Of a DNA stretch of 64,000 nt, positions 23,939 through 32,880 are shown piece after piece (within the stretch, counting starts at the first letter, position 1; the number at the start of each line of letters is the position of its first letter). The stretch is from Hymenobacter nitidus. Lineage in GTDB: Bacteria > Bacteroidota > Bacteroidia > Cytophagales > Hymenobacteraceae. The stretch lies in NCBI RefSeq assembly GCF_020447315.1, contig NZ_JAJADQ010000001.1, positions 186,001 through 250,000 of the forward strand, in the 5' to 3' direction. The notes beneath the pieces are model-generated. The model saw only the letters and a list, made by a program, of their open reading frames with translations. It had not been told where the DNA came from and searched no databases. Both the position numbers and the translations under genes were made by a program.

Positions 23939-26149
23939 TTAGTACTCAAACCGCACGGTCAGGTAGAAATTGCGGCCCGCGGCATTGATGCCCGAGGCAA
24001 ACGGCCGGTAGCTCTGGTCCAGTATGTTTTCCAGACCCGACTGCACGCTCCAGCCCTTGGTTACCTGGTAGGTAGTGCGCAGGTTAAAGGTTTGCCAGCC
24101 CAAAGCGCCCACCGGCGTGTTCTGAATCAGGTTGTCTTCGCCCGAGGGGCTGTACTCGGCCACTCCCTTGCGGCCGTTGAACAGCACCGAGGCCTCCGCC
24201 GTGAGCTTCCGGTTCTGGTAGGTCACGGCCCCACGACCGTGCAGCGGCGGAATGTGGTCCAGCGGTACATCGGTGCTCAGGTCGCGGCCCTTGGTGTAGG
24301 TCACGGTGGCCTGGGTGGTAAAGTGGCGGGCCAGGGCGGCGTTGAAGCGACCACTGAAGCCGTACACGCGGGCTTTGCCGGTGTTGGTGTTAGCTACCGT
24401 GGTGAAGGTAGTGCCGTTGTAGACGGCCGTAGTCGAGCCGTCGGGGGCCGCGAAGGGCCGCACCACAATGGCATCGGTCAGGGTGCTGTAGAAGCCGGTT
24501 ACGGCCACGTGCAGCTTGCCCTCAATGGTGTTCGACAGCTCGGCTTCGCGGTAGAAAATCTGCTCGGGCTTCAGGCTGGTGTTCGGGATAATGAGCGTGC
24601 CGTTGTTTTGCTCGAAGGTTTTGCCCACGTCATCTAGGTTGGGGTTGCGGAAGCCGGTTGAGAGCAGGCCGCTAACCCGGAAGCCGGCGGGCATCATCCA
24701 CACCAAGCCCACGTTGCCATTCAATGACGACGACTTCTGGTCGGAGTTCAGCAGGCTGGACTTGAAAAACTCGGGGTTGAAGTTGGCTTTCAGCTTCACG
24801 GTGCTGAAGCGCAGCCCGTCGGACAAGATCAGCTGGGGCGTGATTTCCCAGTTGTGGGAGGCATACACACCGGTCGTGGCGTAGGTCGAGCCGTTGGGGT
24901 AGCGCGTGGCAATGCCGGTGGTGGCCCCGTTTACGATGTTGACGCGGCGGCCCACGCTTTCCACTTTGTTGTGGGTGGCCTCGGCCCCGTAGCGCAGCTC
25001 GTGCCGCCCGATCTGTTTGAACAAATCCAGGTTGAGCGAGCCAATGCGCACTTCCTCCAGGTTTTCGTCGCGCAGGTCTTTGCCGAAGTCGCGCACCAGG
25101 CGGCTTTCGTTCACCTTTTGTACGGCGGGCGTGAAGCGCACCATATCGAAGAGCAGCGTGGGCCGCGAATACTGGAACTGGTAGCTGGCAAAAAAGCGCT
25201 TCTCGGGCCCGTAGTTCCACTCGGCGTAACGCAAAGAGCCGTTGCGGTAGGTTTGCAGCCGGTCGTAGCGGGGCACGTTCGAGGTAGTGGAATACTGCAC
25301 GTTGACGGTGTGCTGCTGGGCGGCGCTGGGCTTGTAGAGAAACTTTTGCAGCACCGACAGCTGCCGGTAGCCCGACTGCCGCTGAATGTTCACGTTGTCG
25401 TTTTCTACCACTACATCCTTGCCGTCCTGCCGCTCCACGTAGCGCAGGTTTTCGCCGAAGCCGGGAAACGACTTATAGCCGCGGCGGCCCTTGCGCAGGT
25501 CGTCGAAGTCGGAGGCGGTGATGCTGGTGAGCGAGCCAAACTTCGCCCAGCCCAGGCTGATATCGGTGTGGGCCGTTTTCTCCCGGGCCGCCGTGCCATA
25601 GCGCAGCAGGTTGCTGGTGCGCACCCGCGGCTGGCTGCCCGCCGTGGTGCTGTCGGCCAGCAGCGGGTTTTTGGTCAGAATGCTGATAACGCCGCCCAGC
25701 GCGTCGGTGCCATACAGCACCGAGCCCGCGCCGCTGAGCACCTCAATCCGGTCGACGCTGTTGGCATCGGTGCTGAGAATGTTCTGCAGGTGGCCGGCCC
25801 GGTAAATGGCGTTGTTCATCCGCACGCCGTCCACAACGAGCAGAATCTTATTGGCCTCGAAGCCGCGAATAACCGGGCTGCCGCCGCCAAACTGCGACTT
25901 CTGCACAAACACCTGCCCGGTGTTGGTCAGCGCGTCGGCGGTGTTCATCGGGTTCTGCAGCCGAATCTGGGCGGCGCGCAGCACGTCTATCTGCTGCGGA
26001 ATGTCGGCTTTGCGCTCCTGCACGCGGTTAGCCGAAACTACTACTTCACTCAGGCCAATGACACGGAGCGTATCGGGTTGGGCAGTTTGGGCGCTGGCCT
26101 GCTCAAAACCGAATAGCGTAGCGAATACGAAGGGTATAGCTTTTTTCAT
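23939..26149 (-). CDS. TonB-dependent outer-membrane receptor
   Basis: A signal peptide (MKKAIPFVFATLFGFEQASAQ) is followed by a plug domain (about residues 35-160) containing IRGFEANKILLVVDGVRMNNAI and GAGSVLYGTDALGGVISI, then a 22-strand-type beta-barrel ending in the aromatic terminus LTVRFEY. It has no N-terminal carboxypeptidase-like domain. The plug segment resembles heme/hemoglobin-type receptors, but substrate cannot be assigned by eye. It is 736 aa. A RidA-family protein is encoded just upstream on the same strand. Confidence 0.9.
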   Translation of the reverse strand: MKKAIPFVFATLFGFEQASAQTAQPDTLRVIGLSEVVVSANRVQERKADIPQQIDVLRAAQIRLQNPMNTADALTNTGQVFVQKSQFGGGSPVIRGFEANKILLVVDGVRMNNAIYRAGHLQNILSTDANSVDRIEVLSGAGSVLYGTDALGGVISILTKNPLLADSTTAGSQPRVRTSNLLRYGTAAREKTAHTDISLGWAKFGSLTSITASDFDDLRKGRRGYKSFPGFGENLRYVERQDGKDVVVENDNVNIQRQSGYRQLSVLQKFLYKPSAAQQHTVNVQYSTTSNVPRYDRLQTYRNGSLRYAEWNYGPEKRFFASYQFQYSRPTLLFDMVRFTPAVQKVNESRLVRDFGKDLRDENLEEVRIGSLNLDLFKQIGRHELRYGAEATHNKVESVGRRVNIVNGATTGIATRYPNGSTYATTGVYASHNWEITPQLILSDGLRFSTVKLKANFNPEFFKSSLLNSDQKSSSLNGNVGLVWMMPAGFRVSGLLSTGFRNPNLDDVGKTFEQNNGTLIIPNTSLKPEQIFYREAELSNTIEGKLHVAVTGFYSTLTDAIVVRPFAAPDGSTTAVYNGTTFTTVANTNTGKARVYGFSGRFNAALARHFTTQATVTYTKGRDLSTDVPLDHIPPLHGRGAVTYQNRKLTAEASVLFNGRKGVAEYSPSGEDNLIQNTPVGALGWQTFNLRTTYQVTKGWSVQSGLENILDQSYRPFASGINAAGRNFYLTVRFEY

Positions 26150-26179
26150 CGACCCTAAAGATAAGGGATTAAAGAGTTT

Positions 26180-26620
26180 TTAATGTACCTCACTCACCAC
26201 GGCTATGCATTTTAGCTCAATAGCAATGGGCGTGGGCAGGCAGTTGATTTCGACCGTGGTACGGCAGGGCTGGTTCGACTGAAAATACTCGGCGTAGAGC
26301 CGGTTGTAGGTGGCAAAATCGTCCTTCATATTGGTCAGAAACACCGTCACATCCACCAGGTCTTCCCAGCGCGAGCCAGCCTCCTCCAGAATGTAGCGCA
26401 CGTTCTGAAACACGGCGTGGCACTGGCTTTCAAAGTCGTAGCGCAGGATTTTGTTATCTTCCGACAGCTCGACGCCGGGAATGGCTTTCTGGCCCCGCTG
26501 CCGCGGGCCTACGCCGGAGAGAAACAGCAGATTGCCGACCCGGCGGGCATGCGGATACAGACCAACGGGCTCGGGGGCCCGGGAAGAATTGTGCGCGGTA
26601 GAGGTTTCGTCAGGTTGCAT
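26180..26620 (-). CDS. RidA/YjgF-family protein
   Basis: RidA proteins hydrolyse reactive enamines and imines from amino-acid metabolism. The core GNLLFLSGVGP, the helix QNVRYILEEAGSRWEDLVDVTVFLTNM, and RTTVEINCLPTPIAIELKCIAV, with its conserved Arg, mark the family. At 146 aa it carries a short N-terminal extension. It lies 30 nt upstream of the TonB receptor on the same strand, so co-transcription is possible. A TAGTTTTG element is 5 nt before the ATG. Confidence 0.85.
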   Translation of the reverse strand: MQPDETSTAHNSSRAPEPVGLYPHARRVGNLLFLSGVGPRQRGQKAIPGVELSEDNKILRYDFESQCHAVFQNVRYILEEAGSRWEDLVDVTVFLTNMKDDFATYNRLYAEYFQSNQPCRTTVEINCLPTPIAIELKCIAVVSEVH

Positions 26621-26625
26621 ACCGT

Positions 26626-26633
26626 CAAAACTA
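26626..26633 (-). promoter_or_regulatory. -7 element of the RidA gene
   Basis: The minus strand reads TAGTTTTG, ending 5 nt before the start codon, so the transcript would be nearly leaderless. Confidence 0.5.
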
Positions 26634-26727
26634 CCGAATTCGGCCGCAATGCGTACTGGAAAATGTCCGTTTCTGAGCTGGTGCGGTCTTTGTCTGCGCC
26701 TGAGCTGTTCGTCCTAACCCCTGCCTT

Positions 26728-27531
26728 ATGCTTTCCACCGCTCGCCGCCTGGCTCTGCTGCTTGCCCTGAGTACCGCCGTAGTGTCGGCCGCCCACGCCC
26801 AGCAGAAGCTCAAATACCCCAAAACCCAGGCCGACCAGATCTACGATGCCGTGGCCAAACCCGCCGTACCCGTCAGCGGCCTGCAGGCCTACGCCGACTA
26901 CCTGGAGCAAAACCAGCAGTACCCCACCGCCGCCCTGCAAAAAGGCAGCTCCGGCACCGTGGAAGTGACCTTCGTGGTCGAAAAGTCGGGGGGCGTGTCC
27001 AACGTCGTAGCCAAGAACTCGGTGGACCCCGCCCTCGACGCCGAAGCCATTCGCCTCATCAAAGGCGGCCCCAAGTGGACGCCGGCCGAACACAAGGGTG
27101 CCAAGGTGCGGCAGCGCGTTACCGTTCCGGTTACTTTCCAGCTGCCCCTGGGCGCCGGCGGCCCCGCCCCCGCTACGGGCCACAACGAAGAGCCGAAACC
27201 CGACAAGCCCGACGGGCCCACCGTGGTAAAAGCCGAGCAGCCTGCCCGGCCTGTGGGTGGCACCGATGCTTTTTTCGAGTGGATACAGAAAAACCAGCGC
27301 TACCCCGCGCTGGCCCGCAAAAAGAACATTGAGGGCAAGGTACTGGTTGAATTCATGATCCAGAAAGACGGCTCCCTGACCGATGTCAAGCTGGTAAAGC
27401 GCCTGGGCGCCGGCTGCGACGAGGAAGCTCTGCGCCTGATTAAGGCCGCGCCCAAATGGGAGCCGGCCATGTACCAGGGCAAGCCGGTAAAGCAAAAGAT
27501 GGTGTTGCCGGTTCTATTCTCGCTGCTCTAA
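26728..27531 (+). CDS. Periplasmic protein with two TonB_C domains
   Basis: The N-terminus MLSTARRLALLLALSTAVVSAAHAQQ is a cleavable signal peptide, not the uncleaved anchor of a true TonB. Two TonB C-terminal domains follow (about residues 55-145 and 175-267), each with the family pattern YP..A...G..G.V.V.F.V...G and an ALRLIK-like helix ending in a K-rich strand. The middle linker is Pro/Lys-rich. It may be a periplasmic binder or scaffold rather than an energy transducer. It is oriented away from the TonB receptor and RidA genes. Confidence 0.8.
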   Translation: MLSTARRLALLLALSTAVVSAAHAQQKLKYPKTQADQIYDAVAKPAVPVSGLQAYADYLEQNQQYPTAALQKGSSGTVEVTFVVEKSGGVSNVVAKNSVDPALDAEAIRLIKGGPKWTPAEHKGAKVRQRVTVPVTFQLPLGAGGPAPATGHNEEPKPDKPDGPTVVKAEQPARPVGGTDAFFEWIQKNQRYPALARKKNIEGKVLVEFMIQKDGSLTDVKLVKRLGAGCDEEALRLIKAAPKWEPAMYQGKPVKQKMVLPVLFSLL

Positions 27532-27701
27532 ACGAGGCCTACCCGGCTGGCTCCCGCTGCGCAACCGTTAGCTGCTTCTGCGGCTGCTTGTTAAATATCT
27601 GAGGCCGTAGTTCGTCTACCCTTATAGCATCGATACGTTGCTCCCCGGCGGCCTTCTCTGCGGCCCGCTCCTGCCCTTTCCTTCCCCTGCATCCTATTCC
27701 T

Positions 27702-29255
27702 ATGCTGGCTCCATTACCTTTATTATCCGCCCCGCCGGTGGCTCCTATTCCCGCCGCGCCGGTTTCCGGGCCCCTGACGATCTGGCCCTACCAGGCTCGC
27801 TTCCAGCAGGCCGCCCAGGCTATGGCGGAAGGCATTTTTCTGGCCCTCGACGACGACTTGAACCCACAGGTAACCCTTATCGGCATTCCCGTAGCCCAGG
27901 GCTCTACCGAAGAGGTAGTATGCCTGGAGCCCGCCGACTGCGGCCTCGACTTTCAGCATTTCGGCAGTATTCTGGCCCGGGGCAAGGAAATGCAGGACTC
28001 CTACGCCTGGGCCTCGGCCGAGCGGGAGCACCTGACAGAGGAAACTATCCGGCGCCGCTACCAGGGCGTAGGCCTGCGCATGGCCATGCAGGAAGCGCTG
28101 GAAACCGTTGGCGGCAAGAATCAGTACTTCGCCGGCTGGCCCATTGTGGTGGGCAAATTCCACGTCGTGACGGTGCTGCAGCTCAACCGCAAGGCCCTCA
28201 AGATTCACCAGTCGCTGCACCCCGACCGCTACTACACCGACGGCAAGCCCCTGGCCCCTTCCCTGGTGCTGGCCGCCGTGCTGCGCTTCCAGGAAGAGTG
28301 CGTGAAGGCCCTGACCGAGCCCGAGCCCGGCTCGGGCATGCTGGTGCGTCCCCGCGAAACTGACGAGCTGGTGCGCGCCGCCGGCAAGCTGCTCATGGAT
28401 ACGCCCGCTCAGGCCCTGGGCATCAGCCCGGCCACGGCCAAGCTGTTTGCCACCTGCAATACCATTTCCTCCCTGCGCTACGAGGGCGCCGAAGGCATTG
28501 GCAAGCTGCTGCTGGCCCGCCGCCGCCATCCCAACCTGGAGGAAGTGTTTGCCCTGACCTGCCCCACCCCGCTCACCGACTACCGGGCCGTGCGCAAGCT
28601 CCTGGAAATGACCACGCCCGACGTGAGCCTGCTGGCCGACGGCGAAAACGTGTACGCCCTGGGCCGCCTCGTGGGCACCTACGACGCCAGCCGCGAGGAT
28701 CTATTCATGATCAACTTCGTGACCCACTATGCCTGGGAGTTTCAGCACGATGGCAAGGTGCTTATGCGCAGCCACTACGGCCAGCCCAGCCTGCCCCGTC
28801 CCCGGCTCAACCGTCTGCAGTTCCGCAAAGACCTGCGCCGCATCTTCGAGCTGACCGACCCCATTAAAGTCGAGCGCCTCTGGGATGTCGTGGTTGAAGC
28901 CAGCCGCCAGAAGCACGGCACGCTGGTCGTCGTTACCACCGAAGCCCTGGCCGAAGCCGACCGCCTCAAGCTGCAATGCACCCTGATTGAGCCCGTGCCG
29001 CTCACCCCGCTCATTACGCGCCTGGTCACGGCCATCGACGGGGCCGTGCTCGTCGACCCGGATTCTTACTGCTACTCCATTGGTGTGATTCTCGACGGCA
29101 AAGCCTCGGGCCACGGCACCAGCACCCGCGGGGCCCGCTACAATTCGGCCATCCGCTACGTGGAAAGCAGCCCCTACCCCTGCATGGCCATCGTGGTCAG
29201 TGAGGATGGACTAGTTGACGTCATTACCAAAGACAACCTGCTGGAACGAGAGTAA
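27702..29255 (+). CDS. Diadenylate-cyclase-like protein (DisA_N fold) with a long N-terminal sensor-like region
   Basis: Residues about 395-517 resemble a DisA_N-type nucleotidyltransferase. DGA is at 446-448, and RGARYN at 476-481 takes the place of the RHR motif (GTRHRAA-like in active enzymes). A preceding strand pattern HGTLVVVTTEALAEADRL matches the fold. The first 390 residues have no recognised domain; Pfam families named DACNV and relatives are associated with such proteins, but I could not test membership. If active it would make c-di-AMP or a related dinucleotide. The variant second motif leaves activity open. It has no signal peptide or membrane segment, so it is cytosolic. Confidence 0.65.
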   Translation: MLAPLPLLSAPPVAPIPAAPVSGPLTIWPYQARFQQAAQAMAEGIFLALDDDLNPQVTLIGIPVAQGSTEEVVCLEPADCGLDFQHFGSILARGKEMQDSYAWASAEREHLTEETIRRRYQGVGLRMAMQEALETVGGKNQYFAGWPIVVGKFHVVTVLQLNRKALKIHQSLHPDRYYTDGKPLAPSLVLAAVLRFQEECVKALTEPEPGSGMLVRPRETDELVRAAGKLLMDTPAQALGISPATAKLFATCNTISSLRYEGAEGIGKLLLARRRHPNLEEVFALTCPTPLTDYRAVRKLLEMTTPDVSLLADGENVYALGRLVGTYDASREDLFMINFVTHYAWEFQHDGKVLMRSHYGQPSLPRPRLNRLQFRKDLRRIFELTDPIKVERLWDVVVEASRQKHGTLVVVTTEALAEADRLKLQCTLIEPVPLTPLITRLVTAIDGAVLVDPDSYCYSIGVILDGKASGHGTSTRGARYNSAIRYVESSPYPCMAIVVSEDGLVDVITKDNLLERE

Positions 29256-29298
29256 CGTTTTTTTAATGTACCAATATGGATGAATGTGCTGATGCTCA

Positions 29299-29480
29299 TG
29301 TCATTGCGAGGAGCAGCCGTGGCACCCGCAAGACAACGCAGCTAATCCGGCCGCTGAAATGTGCTGAGCTTCCTTAAGTGAAAGCCCTTTCCTACTTGCG
29401 TGGGAAAGGGCTTTCTAATAAAAGATCAGGACGCACTGCGCAGAGGACAGATTGCTTCGTCATGCTTCTTCGCAATGACA
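29299..29480. repeat. Long imperfect inverted-repeat element
   Basis: The arms TGTCATTGCGAGGAGCA (29299-29315) and TGCTTCTTCGCAATGACA (29463-29480) are nearly complementary and flank about 147 nt. A terminator-like hairpin lies in the centre. The arms match the TGTCATTGCGA-type intergenic repeats common in related genomes, to my knowledge. Confidence 0.6.
29380..29415 (+). terminator. Hairpin inside the repeat element, possible terminator of 27702-29255
   Basis: GAAAGCCCTTTCC and GGAAAGGGCTTTC form a 13-bp perfect stem with a 10-nt loop. The following sequence TAATAAAAG is not a clear T-run, so termination is uncertain. Confidence 0.5.
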
Positions 29481-29524
29481 CATTCATCACATATTAGCAC
29501 TTGAGCACATTCGCCACATTAGCA

Positions 29525-30037
29525 CTACCCTTGCTTGGCCCGAAACGACCAGGTGATGCGGAATACGGCCACCGTGTCGCCGGCTTCGTCGGTGCCGGTG
29601 CTGGTGCAGACGACCGTGCGGCCTTCGCCCGTGGCGCGGCTTTCGGCTATGGCCTGGGCGATGCGCAGCCCGTCTTCACTGGTAAAGGCAATCAGGCCCA
29701 CGGCTTTCTTGGTAAACTCCGCTTCCAGGCCTACCACCAGCATCGAAACCGGGGAGCCGCTGCGGGTATTCATCATGGAGAGTACGCCGCTGGCCATTTC
29801 GGCGGCCATGCTCAGGCAGGCGAAGTAGATGCTGCGAAACGGATTCTTGGTCAGGTACTTGAACGGCACCGTTACGACAGCCCGCGCCGGCGTGATTTCG
29901 CGCACCCGTAGCCCGGCCAGGTAGGCCATTGGCAGGCTGCGCAGCATAAAGAGACGCAGCTTCAGGGGGTTGGAAATTGTGCGCCGGAAGGCCACGGCCT
30001 GGGGCGTATCTACCGGAGCGGGAACATATTGGGACAT
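29525..30037 (-). CDS. DUF4442/hotdog-fold thioesterase-like protein
   Basis: A 170-aa protein with a hotdog-fold look: LKLRLFMLRSLPMAYLAGLRV, VTVPFKYLTKNPFRSIYFACLSMAAEMASGVLSM, and a C-terminal strand set TGTDEAGDTVAVFRITWSFR. This layout matches DUF4442-type or YiiD-like putative acyl-CoA thioesterases. The start ATG is at 30037 (MSQYVP); an in-frame extension upstream is less likely. It is probably cytosolic, with no linked pathway gene. Confidence 0.65.
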   Translation of the reverse strand: MSQYVPAPVDTPQAVAFRRTISNPLKLRLFMLRSLPMAYLAGLRVREITPARAVVTVPFKYLTKNPFRSIYFACLSMAAEMASGVLSMMNTRSGSPVSMLVVGLEAEFTKKAVGLIAFTSEDGLRIAQAIAESRATGEGRTVVCTSTGTDEAGDTVAVFRITWSFRAKQG

Positions 30038-30189
30038 AGCACAGCGAGCTGAAAGAGGAAGCTGCAAAGAACAAAAAATATTCGGCATGCCGAGCAATAT
30101 TACACACTTCCTGCTTGAACTACCAATCAGCCAGTAGAGACGCTACGCCACCAAGCCCGTGCAGTGACCCAGGCCGTACTGCTTCTAGG

Positions 30190-30753
30190 CTACTGCCCGC
30201 CCGCCGCCTTGCCAGGCTTTCCCTTGCCTGCTTTCTTTCTCGGAGCGGGCTTCAGCGGATACACGGCCAGCTCATTGTACGTCGATACGGGGTCCAGCTC
30301 GCGGCGAAAATCGGCTTGCTCCAGCACGCCCACCACCAGCTCGGCGGTGGTGTAGACAATGCTGCCGTCGAGCAGGTGCCCGCCGATAGTACGCCCGGTC
30401 GAGTCGGATACGGCCAGGTGCAGGTGGCTGCCGTTTACCGACAGGGTCCCGACCAGTGACACGATTTCGAAGTGGCCCTTATACACGCTCGGGCCGCTCT
30501 GGTTGGCCAGCCGCAGAGTGGTCGTAGTCAGGCTGCCTACGCAGGTGACAATGGCGGCGGCCTTCAGCTGGTGGTGTTGGGTAAAGGCGGTTAGCTGTTG
30601 GCGCAAATCCTGGCCCGGCCCCAGCCGCAGGGCAAACGTGCGCATAGACGAAGGAACGGCAGGCGGCGCGGCAGCAGGCATAGGCGTTTGGGCAAAAGCA
30701 GCTGATACGCTCAGCCACAACAGTAAAGTCAGAGGAAATATACGCGGCGTCAT
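30190..30753 (-). CDS. Exported PPC/DUF296-domain protein
   Basis: The sequence starts MTPRIFPLTLLLWLSVSAAFAQ, a signal peptide, and contains a PPC (DUF296) fold with RLGPGQDLRQQLTAF, AAIVTCVGSLTTTTLRLAN and HLHLAVSDSTGRTIGGHLLDG. The Lys/Pro/Gly-rich tail at the end is low complexity. PPC domains are usually in cytosolic or nuclear DNA-binding proteins, so a secreted form is unusual. The 187-aa form from ATG 30753 is chosen because the signal peptide begins there. Confidence 0.7.
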   Translation of the reverse strand: MTPRIFPLTLLLWLSVSAAFAQTPMPAAAPPAVPSSMRTFALRLGPGQDLRQQLTAFTQHHQLKAAAIVTCVGSLTTTTLRLANQSGPSVYKGHFEIVSLVGTLSVNGSHLHLAVSDSTGRTIGGHLLDGSIVYTTAELVVGVLEQADFRRELDPVSTYNELAVYPLKPAPRKKAGKGKPGKAAGGQ

Positions 30754-30810
30754 CAGTTGGCAGCAAGCATGAAACACATCCTGGCAGGACGCTGCCGACA
30801 AGATTACGCA

Positions 30811-30841
30811 ATAAAAAAGAGCCGGCACTGGCCGGCTCTTT
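30811..30841 (-). terminator. Terminator of the sigma/anti-sigma/DUF4097 operon
   Basis: AAAGAGCCGGC and GCCGGCTCTTT pair around loop ACTG; the minus-strand tail is TTTTTTAT. Confidence 0.85.
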
Positions 30842-30871
30842 CTGCAAAGGGTAGCAATGGGGCGTATTGGC

Positions 30872-32128
30872 CTACCGATTAAAGCTCACGTCGCTGTAGC
30901 GCACCTTGATGTTGACGTTGGCCGGGTTTCGCACCGATATCGGCCCGAATTGTCCCTGCATATCGTTCGACGAAGGGCTGTTTTCCTCGGAGGCCACTTT
31001 CACCAGCCGCTTGTCGAGCAGCAGCTTGCCGTGCTGGGTATTCACGTCGAAGTTGAAGCCGGCCCCGTCGGGGAAGTTAAGCAGAATCGTGCTGTAGCCA
31101 CCATCCACATTGATCTGGCGGAAGTTGCGGCCCGTGTTGCGCACCTCAAACGAGGGGCAGAACTGCACAGTCATGTCCAGCCGCTCACTGATTTTGTCGA
31201 TGCTGAACTTGGAGTAGCCCGACGAGCCGCGCAGGTTGCGCACCGTGCCCAGGGCCACGTCGCCGTACTTGCTGTGCACCGTCAGGTCCTGCACCGTGCC
31301 CACGTCGATGTCGGAGTAGTTGTTGCGCAAATCCACGGTCTGGCCCGCGTCGAGGCGGAGCTTGGAGTAGGAAGCATCGATGCTGGCCTTGCGCACGTAG
31401 CTGATGGCGCCCTGGCCGTTGCCGACGCGCAGCATGTTTTCGGGGCCATCGAGGCGGCCCACCCGCAGCGTGCCATATTCCACGGCCAGCTCCGTGGAAC
31501 CGGTCAGGTCGTTCGGGATGCTGATGTCGCCAAAGGTATTGCGCACCCGGATCTGGGTGTTCTTGGGCATCCAGACGGTGTAGTTTACCTCGTAGAGCTT
31601 GGTGCGGCTCCAGCACTCACGGGGCATGGCGCCAAACTTTGACCGGAACGAAATGCCGCCCGTAGTAGCATCTGCCTCGCTCATCTGCACCTGAATCATG
31701 TCGAGCAGCTGCTGAGCTTTCTCCTCGGTATCGGCGCGGGTAATGATGTCGACGTCGGTGCGAATCTCGTTGCGACTCCAGGTATTGATCTGCACGCGGC
31801 CGTAGCGGGTTTCCAGGTTGTAGGGCCGGTTGGCAGCAGCGGCGTAGGTGCGGCTCAGCTTGCGGTTCTTTTCGACGGCGGGAGCCGTGCTGCTAGCATC
31901 TTCCTGCGGCCCCTGGGTGCCGTTCTGCCCGTTTTGCTCGACAGGCTCGGAAATCAGGTAGTCGTCGTGGTGCAGAAATGCCTCGGTTTCGGGGCTGGCC
32001 AGGTAGCTGTACTGGCTGCTAGCCAGCGTAGGCTGCTGGGCGTAGCTGCTCACGGAGCCAATCAGCAGCCCCACGGCGGCCAGCAAATACCGCCAGGCAT
32101 TCGTCGGGTTTGTTGGACTGGTTTTCAT
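30872..32128 (-). CDS. Exported DUF4097-like beta-helix (putative adhesin) protein
   Basis: A signal peptide (AWRYLLAAVGLLIGSVSSYAQ) is followed by a polar region and then, from about residue 100, short repeated strands typical of the DUF4097/DUF2807 fold: RVRNTFGDISIPND, ELAVEYGTLRVG, LRLDAGQTVDLRNNYSDIDVG and LTVHSKYGDVALG. It is 418 aa. It follows the anti-sigma candidate by 5 nt and is the last gene of a sigma-factor operon, so it is a likely member of the regulon. Function unknown; an envelope role is plausible. Confidence 0.75.
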   Translation of the reverse strand: MKTSPTNPTNAWRYLLAAVGLLIGSVSSYAQQPTLASSQYSYLASPETEAFLHHDDYLISEPVEQNGQNGTQGPQEDASSTAPAVEKNRKLSRTYAAAANRPYNLETRYGRVQINTWSRNEIRTDVDIITRADTEEKAQQLLDMIQVQMSEADATTGGISFRSKFGAMPRECWSRTKLYEVNYTVWMPKNTQIRVRNTFGDISIPNDLTGSTELAVEYGTLRVGRLDGPENMLRVGNGQGAISYVRKASIDASYSKLRLDAGQTVDLRNNYSDIDVGTVQDLTVHSKYGDVALGTVRNLRGSSGYSKFSIDKISERLDMTVQFCPSFEVRNTGRNFRQINVDGGYSTILLNFPDGAGFNFDVNTQHGKLLLDKRLVKVASEENSPSSNDMQGQFGPISVRNPANVNIKVRYSDVSFNR

Positions 32129-32133
32129 GGCTT

Positions 32134-32880
32134 CTAGTTATTGCCGGCCGCGGCAGTAGGGCCGGCGCCGTAGTCTTTCATGCGTTCCTGCAGGCGCACC
32201 TGCTGGTTGAGAATATCCAGCCGGATCTGCATGTTGCGGTTCATGGCTTCGAGCACCACATCGGGCTCGGGGTTGCGGTAGAGCTCTACTTTCAGCTGGT
32301 TATAGGTGGAGTCCAGCGTGGCCAGCTCCTGGTGCCACTCGGCGCCGGGCGCGGCAGCTGCGGCCTGCAGCTGGCTGATTTCCTGTTTCTTCTCGCCAAT
32401 CTGGGTGGCGTAGTAGGCTTCCATGCGCTGCACGGCCACGGCTAAGCGCTTCTGCGGACTGGCCGCCTCAATGCCCACAGTAGAAGCCCCGAAGTTAGCC
32501 GGGTCGGTAGATGCAACTTCCTCGGCCTGGCTTAGCACCAGCGGCGCCGAAGCCACCCGGGTCCAGGTCATGCTGCTAGCCGATTTCGACCAGACGGCGC
32601 CGATACCGGCCAGTACCAGCAGGGCCAGGGCGGCCACCATACCGTAGTTGTAGCGGCGGCGGGCCGGCGTGCTGATGTGCAGGGGCTGAACGGGGGTTTC
32701 CGGCTCTTCAGGCTGCAGCTTTACAATGCGCAAAGGAGCCTCGGTGGGCTGCGCCGCTTCAGGGGCGGTGCTCAGCTCACGCTCAATGGCATCCCACAAA
32801 TCCGGGCGGGGCTCGAACGCGTCGAAGTCGGCGCGGTGCCGCTCCACAAAGTCCTCAAGTCCGGTTCTCTTCTCTTTCAT
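32134..32880 (-). CDS. Membrane anti-sigma-factor candidate
   Basis: A 248-aa single-pass protein. The N-terminal 80 residues (FVERHRADFDAFEPRPDLWDAIERELS) are probably cytoplasmic and could bind sigma. A transmembrane helix (YNYGMVAALALLVLAGIGAVW) at about residues 80-100 is followed by a periplasmic coiled-coil-like region (VQRMEAYYATQIGEKKQEISQL). It has no recognisable Cys-zinc motif of classic ZAS domains. The position between the sigma factor and the DUF4097-like gene supports the role. Confidence 0.65.
   Translation of the reverse strand: MKEKRTGLEDFVERHRADFDAFEPRPDLWDAIERELSTAPEAAQPTEAPLRIVKLQPEEPETPVQPLHISTPARRRYNYGMVAALALLVLAGIGAVWSKSASSMTWTRVASAPLVLSQAEEVASTDPANFGASTVGIEAASPQKRLAVAVQRMEAYYATQIGEKKQEISQLQAAAAAPGAEWHQELATLDSTYNQLKVELYRNPEPDVVLEAMNRNMQIRLDILNQQVRLQERMKDYGAGPTAAAGNN

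Noticed and set aside
24854-26116. A 420-codon plus-strand frame
   Set aside because: It lies opposite the TonB-receptor gene and has no recognisable motif.
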